This document shows, one piece after another, positions 1 to 9,016 of a DNA stretch of 64,000 nucleotides (the stretch's first letter is position 1; the number at the start of each line of letters is the position of its first letter). Below the pieces are notes generated by a model. The model did not search any database and was not told the DNA's origin. It worked only from the letters and a program-made list of their open reading frames with translations. Source of the stretch: JANXQG01 sp964615095 (GTDB lineage Bacteria > Planctomycetota > Planctomycetia > Pirellulales > Thermoguttaceae); the NCBI GenBank assembly GCA_964615095.1, contig CAZTPX010000015.1, forward strand, positions 40,141 through 104,140, given 5' to 3'. The translations under genes and the position numbers were made by a program.

Positions 1-45
1 CTTCTAGGCTAGGCATGTCGGCGGCAAACATGCCTAGCCTAGAAG
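1..45. repeat. Perfect palindrome, 18-bp arms
   Basis: Arms at 1-18 and 28-45 are exact reverse complements with a 9-nt loop. The window begins inside or at the edge of the element, so the true arms may be longer. It lies downstream of the minus-strand gene ending at 121 and could fold as a terminator-like hairpin, although no T-run follows it. Confidence 0.85.
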
Positions 46-120
46 GCTTAAGGCATGCCACCCTCGCAGAAACTCGGAAGGTATTTCGTCCGATCCATAG
101 CCGCCGCGGCCCGCCCTGTT

Positions 121-2349
121 CTAATTCTCGCGCGGAGCCTTGGCGGCTGCGGCCGCCGCACGGGCCTGTTCCAGATTGCTGCGCGCCAAGGCAAAGCCAG
201 GCTTCAGTCGCAGCGCCAACTCGAACTCCGAGATGGCCTCGGCGAGCCGGCCAGCCTTGAATAGGACATCGCCAAGACCGTTGTGGGCCTCCGCCCATTC
301 CGGCTTGGCGGAAAGGACTTTTTGAAACTCGCTGATCGCCTCGGCGTATTGTCCGCGGCGGACCAGGAAGATGGCCAGGTTCGCGTGGTACCTCGTATTC
401 GTTGGCTCGCTTTCCAGCGCCGCGCGAAGATGGCTAATCGCCTCGTCCAGGCGGCCCCGGTCGAACAAGATGTTGCCAAGGTTGTTATGGCTCGCCGCGT
501 CCTTCGGGTCGGTCTTCAGAACCTCCTGATAGTGGTCGGCGGCCTCGTCCAACTGCCCGCGCCTGGCCAGGACCACGGCAAGTTCGTAGTGGGCCTTGTC
601 GTAGTGCGGATCGATGGCCAGCGACTTGCGGAAGGCCTTGATGGCCGCCAAGTTGTCGCCTTTCTCCGCCAACTCCTTGCCGAGGTCGAGGAGCCTGTAC
701 ATCTCCGCCGCCGGCACGTCAATCTTCAGCAGACCGTCCGGCCGGATGTCGACGAACTCGGGGATGTTCACGGCGCGGTTGGCCGCCGTGGCGTTGGGGA
801 TCAGGATCGCCGGGCTGTCGTGGCCGTCCTCGTCCAAGTGTGTCAAGCACATCTGCGTGTAGGGCGAGCGGCTCTTCGAGGAAAAGACCAGCCAGCGGCC
901 GTTGGGCGAGAAACTGTGCCAGGAGTTCATCCGCGACGTGTTACAGCGCATCCGCCGCGGTGTGCCGCCCTGGATCGGCAGGATATACAGCTCGCTGTCG
1001 GGCCGCATCAAAAGACCATTCTTGCACTGCACGAAGACGATCCAGCGGCCGTCGGGCGAGACCTTGGGGAACGTGTTGCTATGGCCGTTGCCGACCGCGC
1101 CGGGGATCGGCTGCGGATGGCCGCCCCGGCCGCCATTGAAGGGCATTCGGTACAGGTCGTACTGGATCGGGACCTCGTTGGGATCGCCGGCGTAGGTGGC
1201 CAGCTTGCGGTCCTTGGGATACGGATCCTTGGCCTCTGCCCGAATAAAGACCAAATCCTTTCCGTCAGGAGTCCACACAGCGCCGGTCTGTACGTAGCGC
1301 GGGTCGTCGGCCCCGGGCAGGGCGCGGATCCGGCGGGTCTGACGGTCGTAGTAGGCAATGATCCCGCGCGTGGGGTAGAACACCTGGAGAAAACGGTAAT
1401 CGGTGAAGTTGACCACGTACAGCGATTCGTTCAGCGTACTCACGACGAAGCGGCCGTCGGGCGAGATCTGCGACATGAAACCGGTCGTCTTGTGGCCCGG
1501 CGGCTTGTCCGGGAACGAGGTCCAGGTCATCACGTGCTCGTCGCGGATCGACATTTGCGGCTCGATGGGGGCGATCACGTAAGCCCCCTTGTCGTTCAAG
1601 GGACCATCCAGGTCCATGGCCAGGGTCTTGCCGTCGTGGGGGAAGGAGTGACAGTTGGCACACGTGGAGAGATTCTCCAAGAGCAGCCGGCTACTGGGCT
1701 GGGCCACGTTGCGCAAACGCCAACCGATCAGCGGCTGGGCATTCTTGGCGATGGGTTGGATCAGGCCTTTCTCCAGCTTGGCGGGCATCAGCGGCACGTC
1801 GCGATAGAAAATCGGCGCGCCGACCGGGTCGCGGGAGGTTTGAAAGGCGACCCGCCCTCGGGAAACGCCTTGCGCCGGGTTGGCGGCGGAGAGTCCTGTG
1901 AACGTGACGGTTGCCGGCCCGGCTTGGGAGTGTTGCTTGATGCTCTCCCATGTCGGGGCGTCCGGGGTCCAGCTATGCGCCGAGGCCTCCTGGGGAGCGA
2001 GCGTTGGCAACTGATTGGTTTCGGCGATGCAGCGAGAATCGATCTCGCCCATTTGAGGGTGCTCACCGCGCAGCGACCAATGCAGCGCCGGCGAGCCGTC
2101 GGCAAACTCCACGTCGACCCGCCAGGCCACGGCCGTTGTGCTGCCATCGTGCCAGAGGAAAGTCGGCGGCGTAAAATCCGGCGGGAAGATCGAGCCATCC
2201 TCGGGGTAATCGACGGTGATCGCCGGCGCACCGTCGGGCACTGGCGGGGCGGGCTCGGCCGGCACGTGTCGCAACGCCAAGTGGCCGGCCATGAAGGCCA
2301 AGCCAATCATGATCACGGCGAACATGGCGGCGAATACTCGTTTCGGCAT
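121..2349 (-). CDS. Secreted/anchored CxxCH + TolB-like propeller + TPR protein
   Basis: 742 residues from the ATG at 2349. The open frame continues upstream to 2700, but this ATG is followed at once by a hydrophobic segment (about residues 6-28), fitting a signal anchor. A heme c motif, C230-A-N-C233-H, sits in a CANCHSF context. About residues 290-545 hold repeated PDGR/PDGK blades of the TolB/PD40 propeller type, and the last 170 residues are four to five TPR repeats (for example DPKDAASHNNLGNILFDRGR). Planctomycetes commonly join cytochrome-like motifs to propeller and TPR modules in periplasmic proteins. A scaffold or redox role outside the cytoplasm is inferred; no enzyme activity can be read from it. 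It is divergent from the glycoside hydrolase starting at 2558. Confidence 0.85.
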   Translation of the reverse strand: MPKRVFAAMFAVIMIGLAFMAGHLALRHVPAEPAPPVPDGAPAITVDYPEDGSIFPPDFTPPTFLWHDGSTTAVAWRVDVEFADGSPALHWSLRGEHPQMGEIDSRCIAETNQLPTLAPQEASAHSWTPDAPTWESIKQHSQAGPATVTFTGLSAANPAQGVSRGRVAFQTSRDPVGAPIFYRDVPLMPAKLEKGLIQPIAKNAQPLIGWRLRNVAQPSSRLLLENLSTCANCHSFPHDGKTLAMDLDGPLNDKGAYVIAPIEPQMSIRDEHVMTWTSFPDKPPGHKTTGFMSQISPDGRFVVSTLNESLYVVNFTDYRFLQVFYPTRGIIAYYDRQTRRIRALPGADDPRYVQTGAVWTPDGKDLVFIRAEAKDPYPKDRKLATYAGDPNEVPIQYDLYRMPFNGGRGGHPQPIPGAVGNGHSNTFPKVSPDGRWIVFVQCKNGLLMRPDSELYILPIQGGTPRRMRCNTSRMNSWHSFSPNGRWLVFSSKSRSPYTQMCLTHLDEDGHDSPAILIPNATAANRAVNIPEFVDIRPDGLLKIDVPAAEMYRLLDLGKELAEKGDNLAAIKAFRKSLAIDPHYDKAHYELAVVLARRGQLDEAADHYQEVLKTDPKDAASHNNLGNILFDRGRLDEAISHLRAALESEPTNTRYHANLAIFLVRRGQYAEAISEFQKVLSAKPEWAEAHNGLGDVLFKAGRLAEAISEFELALRLKPGFALARSNLEQARAAAAAAKAPREN

Positions 2350-2557
2350 TTCTGTGGCTCGGGGGACCTTGATAAAACGGCGATATGCGGACTCGCACGG
2401 AAATCGGCCGTTACTGACATTATACCATAGCCCGCCCACATGGTACTGCCGCCCAAAAGGCATCTTGTGTCCGTGGGCTGTGCCCTCGATAATACATCGG
2501 CCGGTCGTTTCTAAGTCCAATTGTCGAAACACCACCTCCGGGAAGTACACGGTTGCT

Positions 2558-5248
2558 ATGACATCCCAAAGTTTTCCTAGCGCCATACTCAGTTTTCTCG
2601 CACTGTTTGCCGTCGCGCTGCCGGCTGCGGCGGAAAGCATCCTGCAGAACGACGCCATCCGTTTTCGCATGGATGTGCGCGATGGCAAGCTGGTTGCCAA
2701 GGAGTTTCAAAACCGCCTTACGCAGACGACGGTTTCCCTGCCGCTTGACGAGTTCTTGCTGGAATTCCAGGACGGCACGACGCTCGACACCGGGCAATGC
2801 GCCGCCCGAGTTGCGGTTGCCGACGGCCAGAACCTGGAACTCGCGTTCGCTCCCACGTCGTCCAAGCTGGCGGGAATCGAGATTCGCATCCACTACGCCT
2901 TGCCCGGCCAAAAGCCCTATTTGCGGAAACAGATTGGCCTGCGGCAGGATGGCGGCCCTGCGCGGCGTTTGTTACGGGCCGACCTGGAGAACTGGCAGGG
3001 TGTGCGGCGCAACTGGCAGAGCATGCATGCCGATCGTTATCCCTATGGCAGTCATCCCATCTATTGCGAGGACCTTTGGGCGGGCGTCGAGTTCGTGGCC
3101 GCCTTCAACGAATACTCCCACAGCGGCTTTGTGCTGCGGAGCCGACCGGGCGGCCGACGGTTGGGTCCGCAATGGCTGGATCTCCACGCGACCGTGGTCG
3201 GTGCGGCCGAGCGCAACCATGTCCGCGAGGCATTCTTGCGCTATATCGACGACGTTCGCCTTGCTCCGCCACGGATGACCTGGTGTTACAACAGTTGGTG
3301 GACGCTCGCGGAAAGGTTCCGCTCGGACGATCTCGCAGCGCTGGCAAACGAGTGGAAGCGCCGGCTCTTCGACCGGCATGGCGTGTTCTTCGACGTTCTG
3401 GCTGTCGACGCGGGCTGGTCGGACCTGCAAAGCGTCTGGCAACTCGATCGCCAGGCGTTTCCCGAGGGCTTCGGCCCGGTGCGGCGGAGTGTGGAATCGG
3501 CCGGCGGAAAGTTGGGCCTCTGGATCTCGCCCAGCGCCATCTATACCATCGCCCTCGACCCCGCCTGGGCGAAGCGCAGCGGCCTGGCGATCGCGACAAA
3601 AGCGGAGACCTGGGGCGGCAAAACCTTGGGCGTTTCGTTGGCCGACCCTGTCTACCGGACCAAGACCGAGGAGCAGTTGTGCCGGCTGATCCACGAGAAT
3701 CATATTGGCCACGTCAAGTTCGATGGCCTTATCCCCTTCGAAGACGCGCCGCATCACGATCTCCTGCCGGGCCTGGACTCCATCGAGCCGCTGGCCGAGC
3801 ACGCGGTCGCCCTGATGCTTGCCGCCAAACGCTGCAATCCCGACCTGGTGACCGAACCGACGTTCCTCAACTCGTGGAGTTGCTACATCAGCCCTTGGAT
3901 TCTCAAGTATGCCGACACCGTCTATGGCAATGCGGGCGGTGACTACCCGCGGGCCATCGGCCCCGCTCCCGACTACCGCGAGTCGTGTACCAACGCCCGC
4001 GAATGGTATATCTTCGCGTCGCGCGGCGAGGTTTGGCTGCCGCAGAACTCGCTGCAGTACTTCGACATTGTCCACTGTGACGCCGCGGAGGGCCTGGCCA
4101 ACCATGTGGCGATGGCTGTCGGCCGCGGCCGTTTCTTCGTGCCCGTCTATGTCAATCCCAAGTACGTGAGCGACGACGGCATGGCCGTCTTGGCGGGACT
4201 GATGCGCTGGGCCAGGGCCAACGAGGCGATCCTTCGCAACACGATCGTGCTGCCCTCGCGGCCGGAACGCGGCGAACCGTACGCCTACGCGCACTGGCTG
4301 GACCAGCGCGGGCTGATCGCCGTCCGCAACCCCAGCAACGAATCAAAGTCCTACTTGCTGGACCTTCGCGCTGCGGGCGCTCCCAGCAATCTGGCCGACG
4401 CCGTCTGTTATACGCAGTATCCGTATCGCCACGGGCTGGCCGCCGGCGTGACCGGCGTCTCTAAGTTGCCGATTACCCTGGGGCCTTGGGAACTGCTGTT
4501 TGTCGAGATCAGGCCCCGTCGCCAGCTTGGCGAGCCTGTGGCCATCGGCGCCCGCTGGTATCGCAATGCCCAGGGCAAGATGCGGGTCGCCCCGGATGCC
4601 GGCGTCAGGTATGTTGAAGTGATTAAGTCGGGCGGGGCTACAGGCAACATTCCCGTGGCGGCCCAGCCCTCCATCGTGCCCAGCGGCAAGGCCGTTTCGC
4701 AAGTGCTTGCGTCGCTGCCCGAGAAGGATTGGCTGCGGACGACGGCCACCGCCAAATATCCGGCGGCCTCCGTGCCCAGTTGCCGCTACGAGTTCGATTG
4801 CCAGGTCTCCATCCCTGCGGCGGCAACCAAGGGGAGCGTCTTGCTCCTGCTGCAATTCTCGGGCAAGCAGCACCTGCCGAGCACGTGTGCGGCCACGGTC
4901 AACGGACGTGCGGCGGAGCTGGTGAGACGCACGTCCGACAAACCGCTTGGTTACCCCGAGGGAATGCACATGTTCGATCCGAAGTCGCCGTGGGCCGGCC
5001 TGATCCCCTATGTCAGCGAGTGGACCTGGTATATCTGTCCCGTTGGCCCGGGCGAGTCACTGGTCCATTTTGCCGGAACCGCCGGACTGGCCAAGCCGGG
5101 GGTGGCAGCGTGGGTCTGGTCCGTGTGCGACCGCTCGGCGGCCCCGTCCTCGTTCGACGTGGACCTCCCCTGCCCTGGCCCGCAGATACCGCAGATTTCC
5201 GACCACTTCGAACGTCAAGGCGCACAGGTCAAGCCTCGCGGCGAGTGA
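2558..5248 (+). CDS. Secreted melibiase-like (GH36/GH27-type) glycoside hydrolase
   Basis: 896 residues from the ATG at 2558. The frame is open further upstream, but this start gives a clean signal peptide (AILSFLALFAVALPAAAES). An N-terminal beta-sandwich region leads into a TIM barrel with features of alpha-galactosidase-like clan GH-D enzymes: MTWCYNSWW at about residue 240, the strand motif LGLWISPS, and HVKFDG, whose Asp389 is the likely catalytic nucleophile. A C-terminal beta domain closes the protein. The next gene, a carbohydrate esterase, starts 25 bp downstream, so the two are probably co-transcribed and act together on a decorated polysaccharide. The exact GH family and substrate are not determined. 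Confidence 0.8.
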   Translation: MTSQSFPSAILSFLALFAVALPAAAESILQNDAIRFRMDVRDGKLVAKEFQNRLTQTTVSLPLDEFLLEFQDGTTLDTGQCAARVAVADGQNLELAFAPTSSKLAGIEIRIHYALPGQKPYLRKQIGLRQDGGPARRLLRADLENWQGVRRNWQSMHADRYPYGSHPIYCEDLWAGVEFVAAFNEYSHSGFVLRSRPGGRRLGPQWLDLHATVVGAAERNHVREAFLRYIDDVRLAPPRMTWCYNSWWTLAERFRSDDLAALANEWKRRLFDRHGVFFDVLAVDAGWSDLQSVWQLDRQAFPEGFGPVRRSVESAGGKLGLWISPSAIYTIALDPAWAKRSGLAIATKAETWGGKTLGVSLADPVYRTKTEEQLCRLIHENHIGHVKFDGLIPFEDAPHHDLLPGLDSIEPLAEHAVALMLAAKRCNPDLVTEPTFLNSWSCYISPWILKYADTVYGNAGGDYPRAIGPAPDYRESCTNAREWYIFASRGEVWLPQNSLQYFDIVHCDAAEGLANHVAMAVGRGRFFVPVYVNPKYVSDDGMAVLAGLMRWARANEAILRNTIVLPSRPERGEPYAYAHWLDQRGLIAVRNPSNESKSYLLDLRAAGAPSNLADAVCYTQYPYRHGLAAGVTGVSKLPITLGPWELLFVEIRPRRQLGEPVAIGARWYRNAQGKMRVAPDAGVRYVEVIKSGGATGNIPVAAQPSIVPSGKAVSQVLASLPEKDWLRTTATAKYPAASVPSCRYEFDCQVSIPAAATKGSVLLLLQFSGKQHLPSTCAATVNGRAAELVRRTSDKPLGYPEGMHMFDPKSPWAGLIPYVSEWTWYICPVGPGESLVHFAGTAGLAKPGVAAWVWSVCDRSAAPSSFDVDLPCPGPQIPQISDHFERQGAQVKPRGE

Positions 5249-5273
5249 CCATTTTATTTGAAGGAAAACGAAA

Positions 5274-8200
5274 ATGCTGAAATCCATGATCCTGGCCACG
5301 GCCATGCTCGCCCTCTTTCTGCCAGCGGCCTCCGCCCAATACCAGGGCTGGCAACACTCAGGGTCACTCTATATCCTCACCACGCCCGACGGGGCGAACT
5401 TGCCGACCACTGCCTTGGAGACGGACTTCCCGCTATTGGTCCGACTGAACAGCGACTTCTTCAATTTCCGCCAGGCAAAGGCCGACGGCGCCGATATTCG
5501 CTTCGCCACCAGCAATGGCACGCCGTTGGCCTACGAGATCGATCAATGGGACCGGGCCCACGGAACAGCCAGCATCTGGGTTCGCATCCCCAAGATCCAG
5601 GGCAACGCGCGGCAGGAACTGCGCATGTACTGGGGCAAGGCCGACGCAGCCAGCCAGTCCAGCGGAGCGGCCGTCTTTGACGCCTCGAACGGATACCTCA
5701 GTGTCTGGCACATGAACAACCCGGTGAAGAATGAGGTCGGCACGCGGAAGTCGTACGATACGGGCACCAGGTCGGCACCCGGAGTAATCGGCAATTGCCA
5801 GCGCTTTGGTCCAGGCAAGGGTATCAACTGCGGGGAAAAGAATGCGGACTATCCGACCGGTTCCAGCCCCCACTCCTCCGAAGCATGGATCAGGGCCGAG
5901 AAGCCCAATGCCACCGTCCTGGGCTGGGGGAATGAGGAGGCGCAAGGCAAAGTGGTAATGCAGTTTGTCAGCCCACCACACATCAACATGGACTGCTACT
6001 TCTCCGGCGGAAACGTCGCCAGCCGCAGCAAACTGCCCATCGGCGAGTGGATCCACGTGGCCCATACCTATAAGAACGGCGAGTCGCGGATCTACGTGAA
6101 CGGATTGCTGGACGGTGTCCGACTGGCCGAAGGCCCGCCGCTGGCGATCAAGAGTCCCGCGCGGATGTACATCGGCGGCTGGTACAACAATTTCACTTTT
6201 ACCGGCGAGATCGACGAGGTGCGGGTCTCCAAGGTCACGCGTTCCGCCGACTGGGTGCGGATGGAGTACGAGAACCAGAATCCCCTGCAGACACTGGTCG
6301 GTCCGCTCGTCCAGCCCGGTAGCGAGTTCTCCGTTTCGCCGGACAACAGATCCAGGTGGCTAGGGCCTCGAATCAACTCGTTGCCGTCGGACAACGATCT
6401 ACCGGTCTTAAAGGCCGGCGTGACAATTTACGAGGACCTGAGTGGGACCTTTACGGCGCGGGCCGGCGGCGCGGAAAAGATCTATTGGATTCTCAAACGA
6501 GAGGGCGCCGAAAAAGTCGTCGCGGTCGACCGTTATTCCTACACATTCGACGCGGGCCGCGTCGCCCGGGATACGCGCTGCACGCTCCGGTTCAAGGCAG
6601 TCTATGCCCGCGAGGTCAAGACCAAGGACATCCCGATAACAATCCGGCAGGCGATTCGCCAGCCGACGTTCACACTCCATGCACCGCCAAACTGGAACGG
6701 CCGGGATGCCATCCAAGTCGCGCCCGTGATCAACACAGAGACGATGCAGACCTATGGAGCGCGCAACCTCCATTTCCAGTGGACCGTATCCGGCGGCGCC
6801 GTGATCAAAAAGGTGGATCTTGACCGGCTGGTCCTCAAGCGATCGCAATACACCGGCCCAATTACCGTCAGCGTAGCAATCGACAACGGCGGCGTACCGG
6901 TGACGGGCAGGGTCCAAATCCAAGTGACCGAACCTAAGACCGATCCGTGGGTCGAGCGGACCCCGGACAAGGATGAGCAGCCCGAGGTCAATCAGTTCTA
7001 TGCCCGTGACGACCACAACGAAGGCACGTTGTACTATAACGGGAAGCTGGACCGGCCCGCCGACGCGGTGTTCCTCAGGCTGTATGCCGACGACAGGCTG
7101 CTGAAGACCGAAACGCAGCAGATCGCTGCCGACAAGACCTATGCGTTGGCGGTCAAGCTGAAGGCGGGCTTAATCAAGTACCGCGTGGAGTTCGGTACGA
7201 AGACCGACGGGCGGGAGCAGGTGCTGCACACGGCCCGTAACTTGGTGTGTGGCGACGCCTTCCTGATCGATGGACAATCCAACGCCTTGGCGACCGATAC
7301 GGGCGAAAAGTCTCCCGCCGAAACCAGCGATTGGATCCGTAGCTACGGCAGTCCCGCGAGCGACACGCAGGGCGCGCGGCCGAACCTGTGGTGCAATCCT
7401 GTCTGGAAGGCCCAAGAAGGCGAAAAGGCCGAGCTCGGCTATTGGGGCATGGAACTGGCTAAGCGGCTCGTCGCCAGCCAGAAGATGCCGATCTTCGTCA
7501 TCAACGCGGCGGTCGGCGGCACGCGGATCGACCAGCACCAGCGGAGCGAGACCGATCCCACCGACCCCAACACGATCTACGGGCGGATGCTCTGGCGGGT
7601 GCGGCAGGCACGGCTGACGCACGGCATTCGGGCCGTAATCTGGCATCAGGGCGAGAACGACCAGGGCGCGGACGGTCCCAGTGGCGGCTATGGCTGGGAG
7701 ACCTACCAGCAATATTTCCTGGACATGTCGGCGGCCTGGAAGCAGGATTTCCCCAATATCCGCCACTATTACGTTTTCCAGATCTGGCCCAATTCCTGCA
7801 GCATGGGCAACGGGCATGGCGACATGTTGCGCGAAGTGCAGCGCACTTTGCCGCGGCTGTACTCGAACATGGACGTCATGTCGACGCTGGGTATCAAGCC
7901 GGCCGGCGGCTGCCATTATCCGTTGACCGGCTGGGCGGAGTTCGCGCGTCTCATACAACCCCTGATCGAGCGGGACTTCTACGGCAAAGTGCCCACGGTC
8001 CAGATTACGCCGCCCAATCTCCAGCGGGCGTACTATACCAACACCGCGCGGATTGCGATCGCCCTGGAATTCGACCAGCCGGTAGTCTGGGAAGACTCTC
8101 TGTCAACCCAGTTCTATCTGGATGGCGTGGCCGACAAGGGCATAACCGGCGCGGTTTCACGTAACATCCTCACGCTCAAATTACCGGCGACCTCCGCCGC

Positions 8201-8324
8201 CCGGAAGATCACCTATCTCAAGGAAATGAACTGGAGCCAGGACAAGCTGCTCGTCGGCGTCGATGGGATTGCCGCGCTGACGTTCTGCGACGTACCCATC
8301 GAGGATCCAGCGCCAAGACGTTAG
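5274..8324 (+). CDS. Secreted DUF2341-LamG-sialate O-acetylesterase-like protein
   Basis: 1016 residues with a signal peptide ending at about SAAQ/SAQ (MILATAMLALFLPAASAQ). Residues about 45-125 resemble DUF2341 (FPLLVRLNSDFF, YWGKADAA). Residues about 140-345 are a LamG/concanavalin-like fold (NGYLSVWHMNN, GEIDEVRVS), followed by Ig-like strands. From about 655 there is an SGNH/SASA esterase: DGQSN with nucleophile Ser669, and WHQGEN at 790-795. Such esterases remove acetyl groups from sugars at the cell surface or outside it. It lies 25 bp after the melibiase-like gene, suggesting a two-gene glycan-degradation operon. The lectin-like modules probably target the enzyme to its substrate (inference). 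Confidence 0.85.
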   Translation: MLKSMILATAMLALFLPAASAQYQGWQHSGSLYILTTPDGANLPTTALETDFPLLVRLNSDFFNFRQAKADGADIRFATSNGTPLAYEIDQWDRAHGTASIWVRIPKIQGNARQELRMYWGKADAASQSSGAAVFDASNGYLSVWHMNNPVKNEVGTRKSYDTGTRSAPGVIGNCQRFGPGKGINCGEKNADYPTGSSPHSSEAWIRAEKPNATVLGWGNEEAQGKVVMQFVSPPHINMDCYFSGGNVASRSKLPIGEWIHVAHTYKNGESRIYVNGLLDGVRLAEGPPLAIKSPARMYIGGWYNNFTFTGEIDEVRVSKVTRSADWVRMEYENQNPLQTLVGPLVQPGSEFSVSPDNRSRWLGPRINSLPSDNDLPVLKAGVTIYEDLSGTFTARAGGAEKIYWILKREGAEKVVAVDRYSYTFDAGRVARDTRCTLRFKAVYAREVKTKDIPITIRQAIRQPTFTLHAPPNWNGRDAIQVAPVINTETMQTYGARNLHFQWTVSGGAVIKKVDLDRLVLKRSQYTGPITVSVAIDNGGVPVTGRVQIQVTEPKTDPWVERTPDKDEQPEVNQFYARDDHNEGTLYYNGKLDRPADAVFLRLYADDRLLKTETQQIAADKTYALAVKLKAGLIKYRVEFGTKTDGREQVLHTARNLVCGDAFLIDGQSNALATDTGEKSPAETSDWIRSYGSPASDTQGARPNLWCNPVWKAQEGEKAELGYWGMELAKRLVASQKMPIFVINAAVGGTRIDQHQRSETDPTDPNTIYGRMLWRVRQARLTHGIRAVIWHQGENDQGADGPSGGYGWETYQQYFLDMSAAWKQDFPNIRHYYVFQIWPNSCSMGNGHGDMLREVQRTLPRLYSNMDVMSTLGIKPAGGCHYPLTGWAEFARLIQPLIERDFYGKVPTVQITPPNLQRAYYTNTARIAIALEFDQPVVWEDSLSTQFYLDGVADKGITGAVSRNILTLKLPATSAARKITYLKEMNWSQDKLLVGVDGIAALTFCDVPIEDPAPRR

Positions 8325-8428
8325 AGTCGGTAGACTGGGCCGCGTAACACGACTCCCACCAAATCGGAAAAACATACGAAATACGAATGTCGAAATCCGA
8401 AACAAATTCAAAAGAAGAATTGGGCAGC
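8325..8428. other. Intergenic with dispersed-repeat arms
   Basis: Downstream of the acetylesterase. It holds a single arm resembling the repeat at 10092-10163 (a GGGCCG..ACGACTCCCACCA-type stretch) and a short AT-rich sequence (ACGAAATACGAATGTCGAAA) that recurs in related form near 15480 and 54680. No gene is seen. Confidence 0.5.
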
Positions 8429-8457
8429 TTGACAGTCCCATCGGTCTCCGGTATAAT
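8429..8457 (+). promoter_or_regulatory. Consensus sigma70 promoter of the B12 operon
   Basis: TTGACA at 8429-8434 and TATAAT at 8452-8457 are both perfect hexamers separated by exactly 17 bp. Transcription would begin near 8464, about 12 nt before the first paired base of the cobalamin riboswitch. A perfect consensus fits a strong promoter whose output is then lowered by the RNA switch. Confidence 0.85.
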
Positions 8458-8475
8458 TCGGGATGCTTGAATTGG

Positions 8476-8690
8476 GCGTTGGTGGTCGGCCGCTCCTGTG
8501 GGAGGGCCGACGTACAGGGAACCCGGTGCAATTCCGGGACGGCCCCCGCCGCTGTAACCGAGTGTTGTATAGGACATGAACGACGGTCCTCCAATCTCCT
8601 GGCCATTGTCGCACATGATTCCGGTGTAATCGGAAGAGCGACGAGAAGGCCGGCTGGACCGATCTCGGAAGTCAGAAGACCTACCAGCGC
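8476..8690 (+). promoter_or_regulatory. Cobalamin riboswitch (AdoCbl/B12 aptamer)
   Basis: The core carries the B12 box: GGTGCAATTCCGGGACGG followed by CCCGCCGCTGTAA at about 8525-8557. The closing conserved segment GGAAGTCAGAAGACCTACC lies at 8667-8685. A P1 helix can be drawn between GCGTTGGT (8476-8483) and ACCAGCGC (8683-8690), with one G-U pair. The aptamer sits between the 8429 promoter and the PEP-CTERM propeller gene. It should repress the downstream genes when cobalamin is plentiful, and btuFCD at the end of the same series fits this role. Confidence 0.93.
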
Positions 8691-9016
8691 ATTACATGCC
8701 GGCCTCCGCGTGGGCGGTGAACGGTCCATTGGTTCTTCAGGGACTACGCCAGCGATCTTGCACCCCTTGCGCAACCTCGATTTCCCCATAACCCGCGCGC
8801 CGCAAGTCGTTGCTCCATTTGAGTTGTGCCCTGCGCGTATGGCGAATGCCCATGCCCGTATAACGATGGCTTGTCCGGTTTCTTGAAGTCGTTTCCGCGT
8901 GACCGGGTGCGAGCAAGGAGTGCGAAATCGTGAGCGCGGAAGGAACGTGTATGGTTTTTTCACTTGTCCCTTTCAGCATTTTCAATCATTTAACAGCTTT
9001 GTGGAGACTTCTTTCG
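8691..9016 (+). other. Long 5' leader / expression platform after the riboswitch
   Basis: About 326 nt lie between the aptamer and the ATG at 9017. No convincing T-tailed terminator is visible, so control may act at translation initiation or by Rho. An in-frame GTG at 8930 would lengthen the next protein by 29 residues, but the ATG at 9017 with GGAG at 9003-9006 gives the better signal peptide. Confidence 0.55.

Noticed and set aside
283..2430. Long plus-strand open frame opposite the heme/TolB/TPR gene
   Set aside because: It is antisense to a gene with clear domains, has no signal peptide or recognisable motif, and its Arg/Gly/Val-rich composition is typical of a GC-rich shadow frame.
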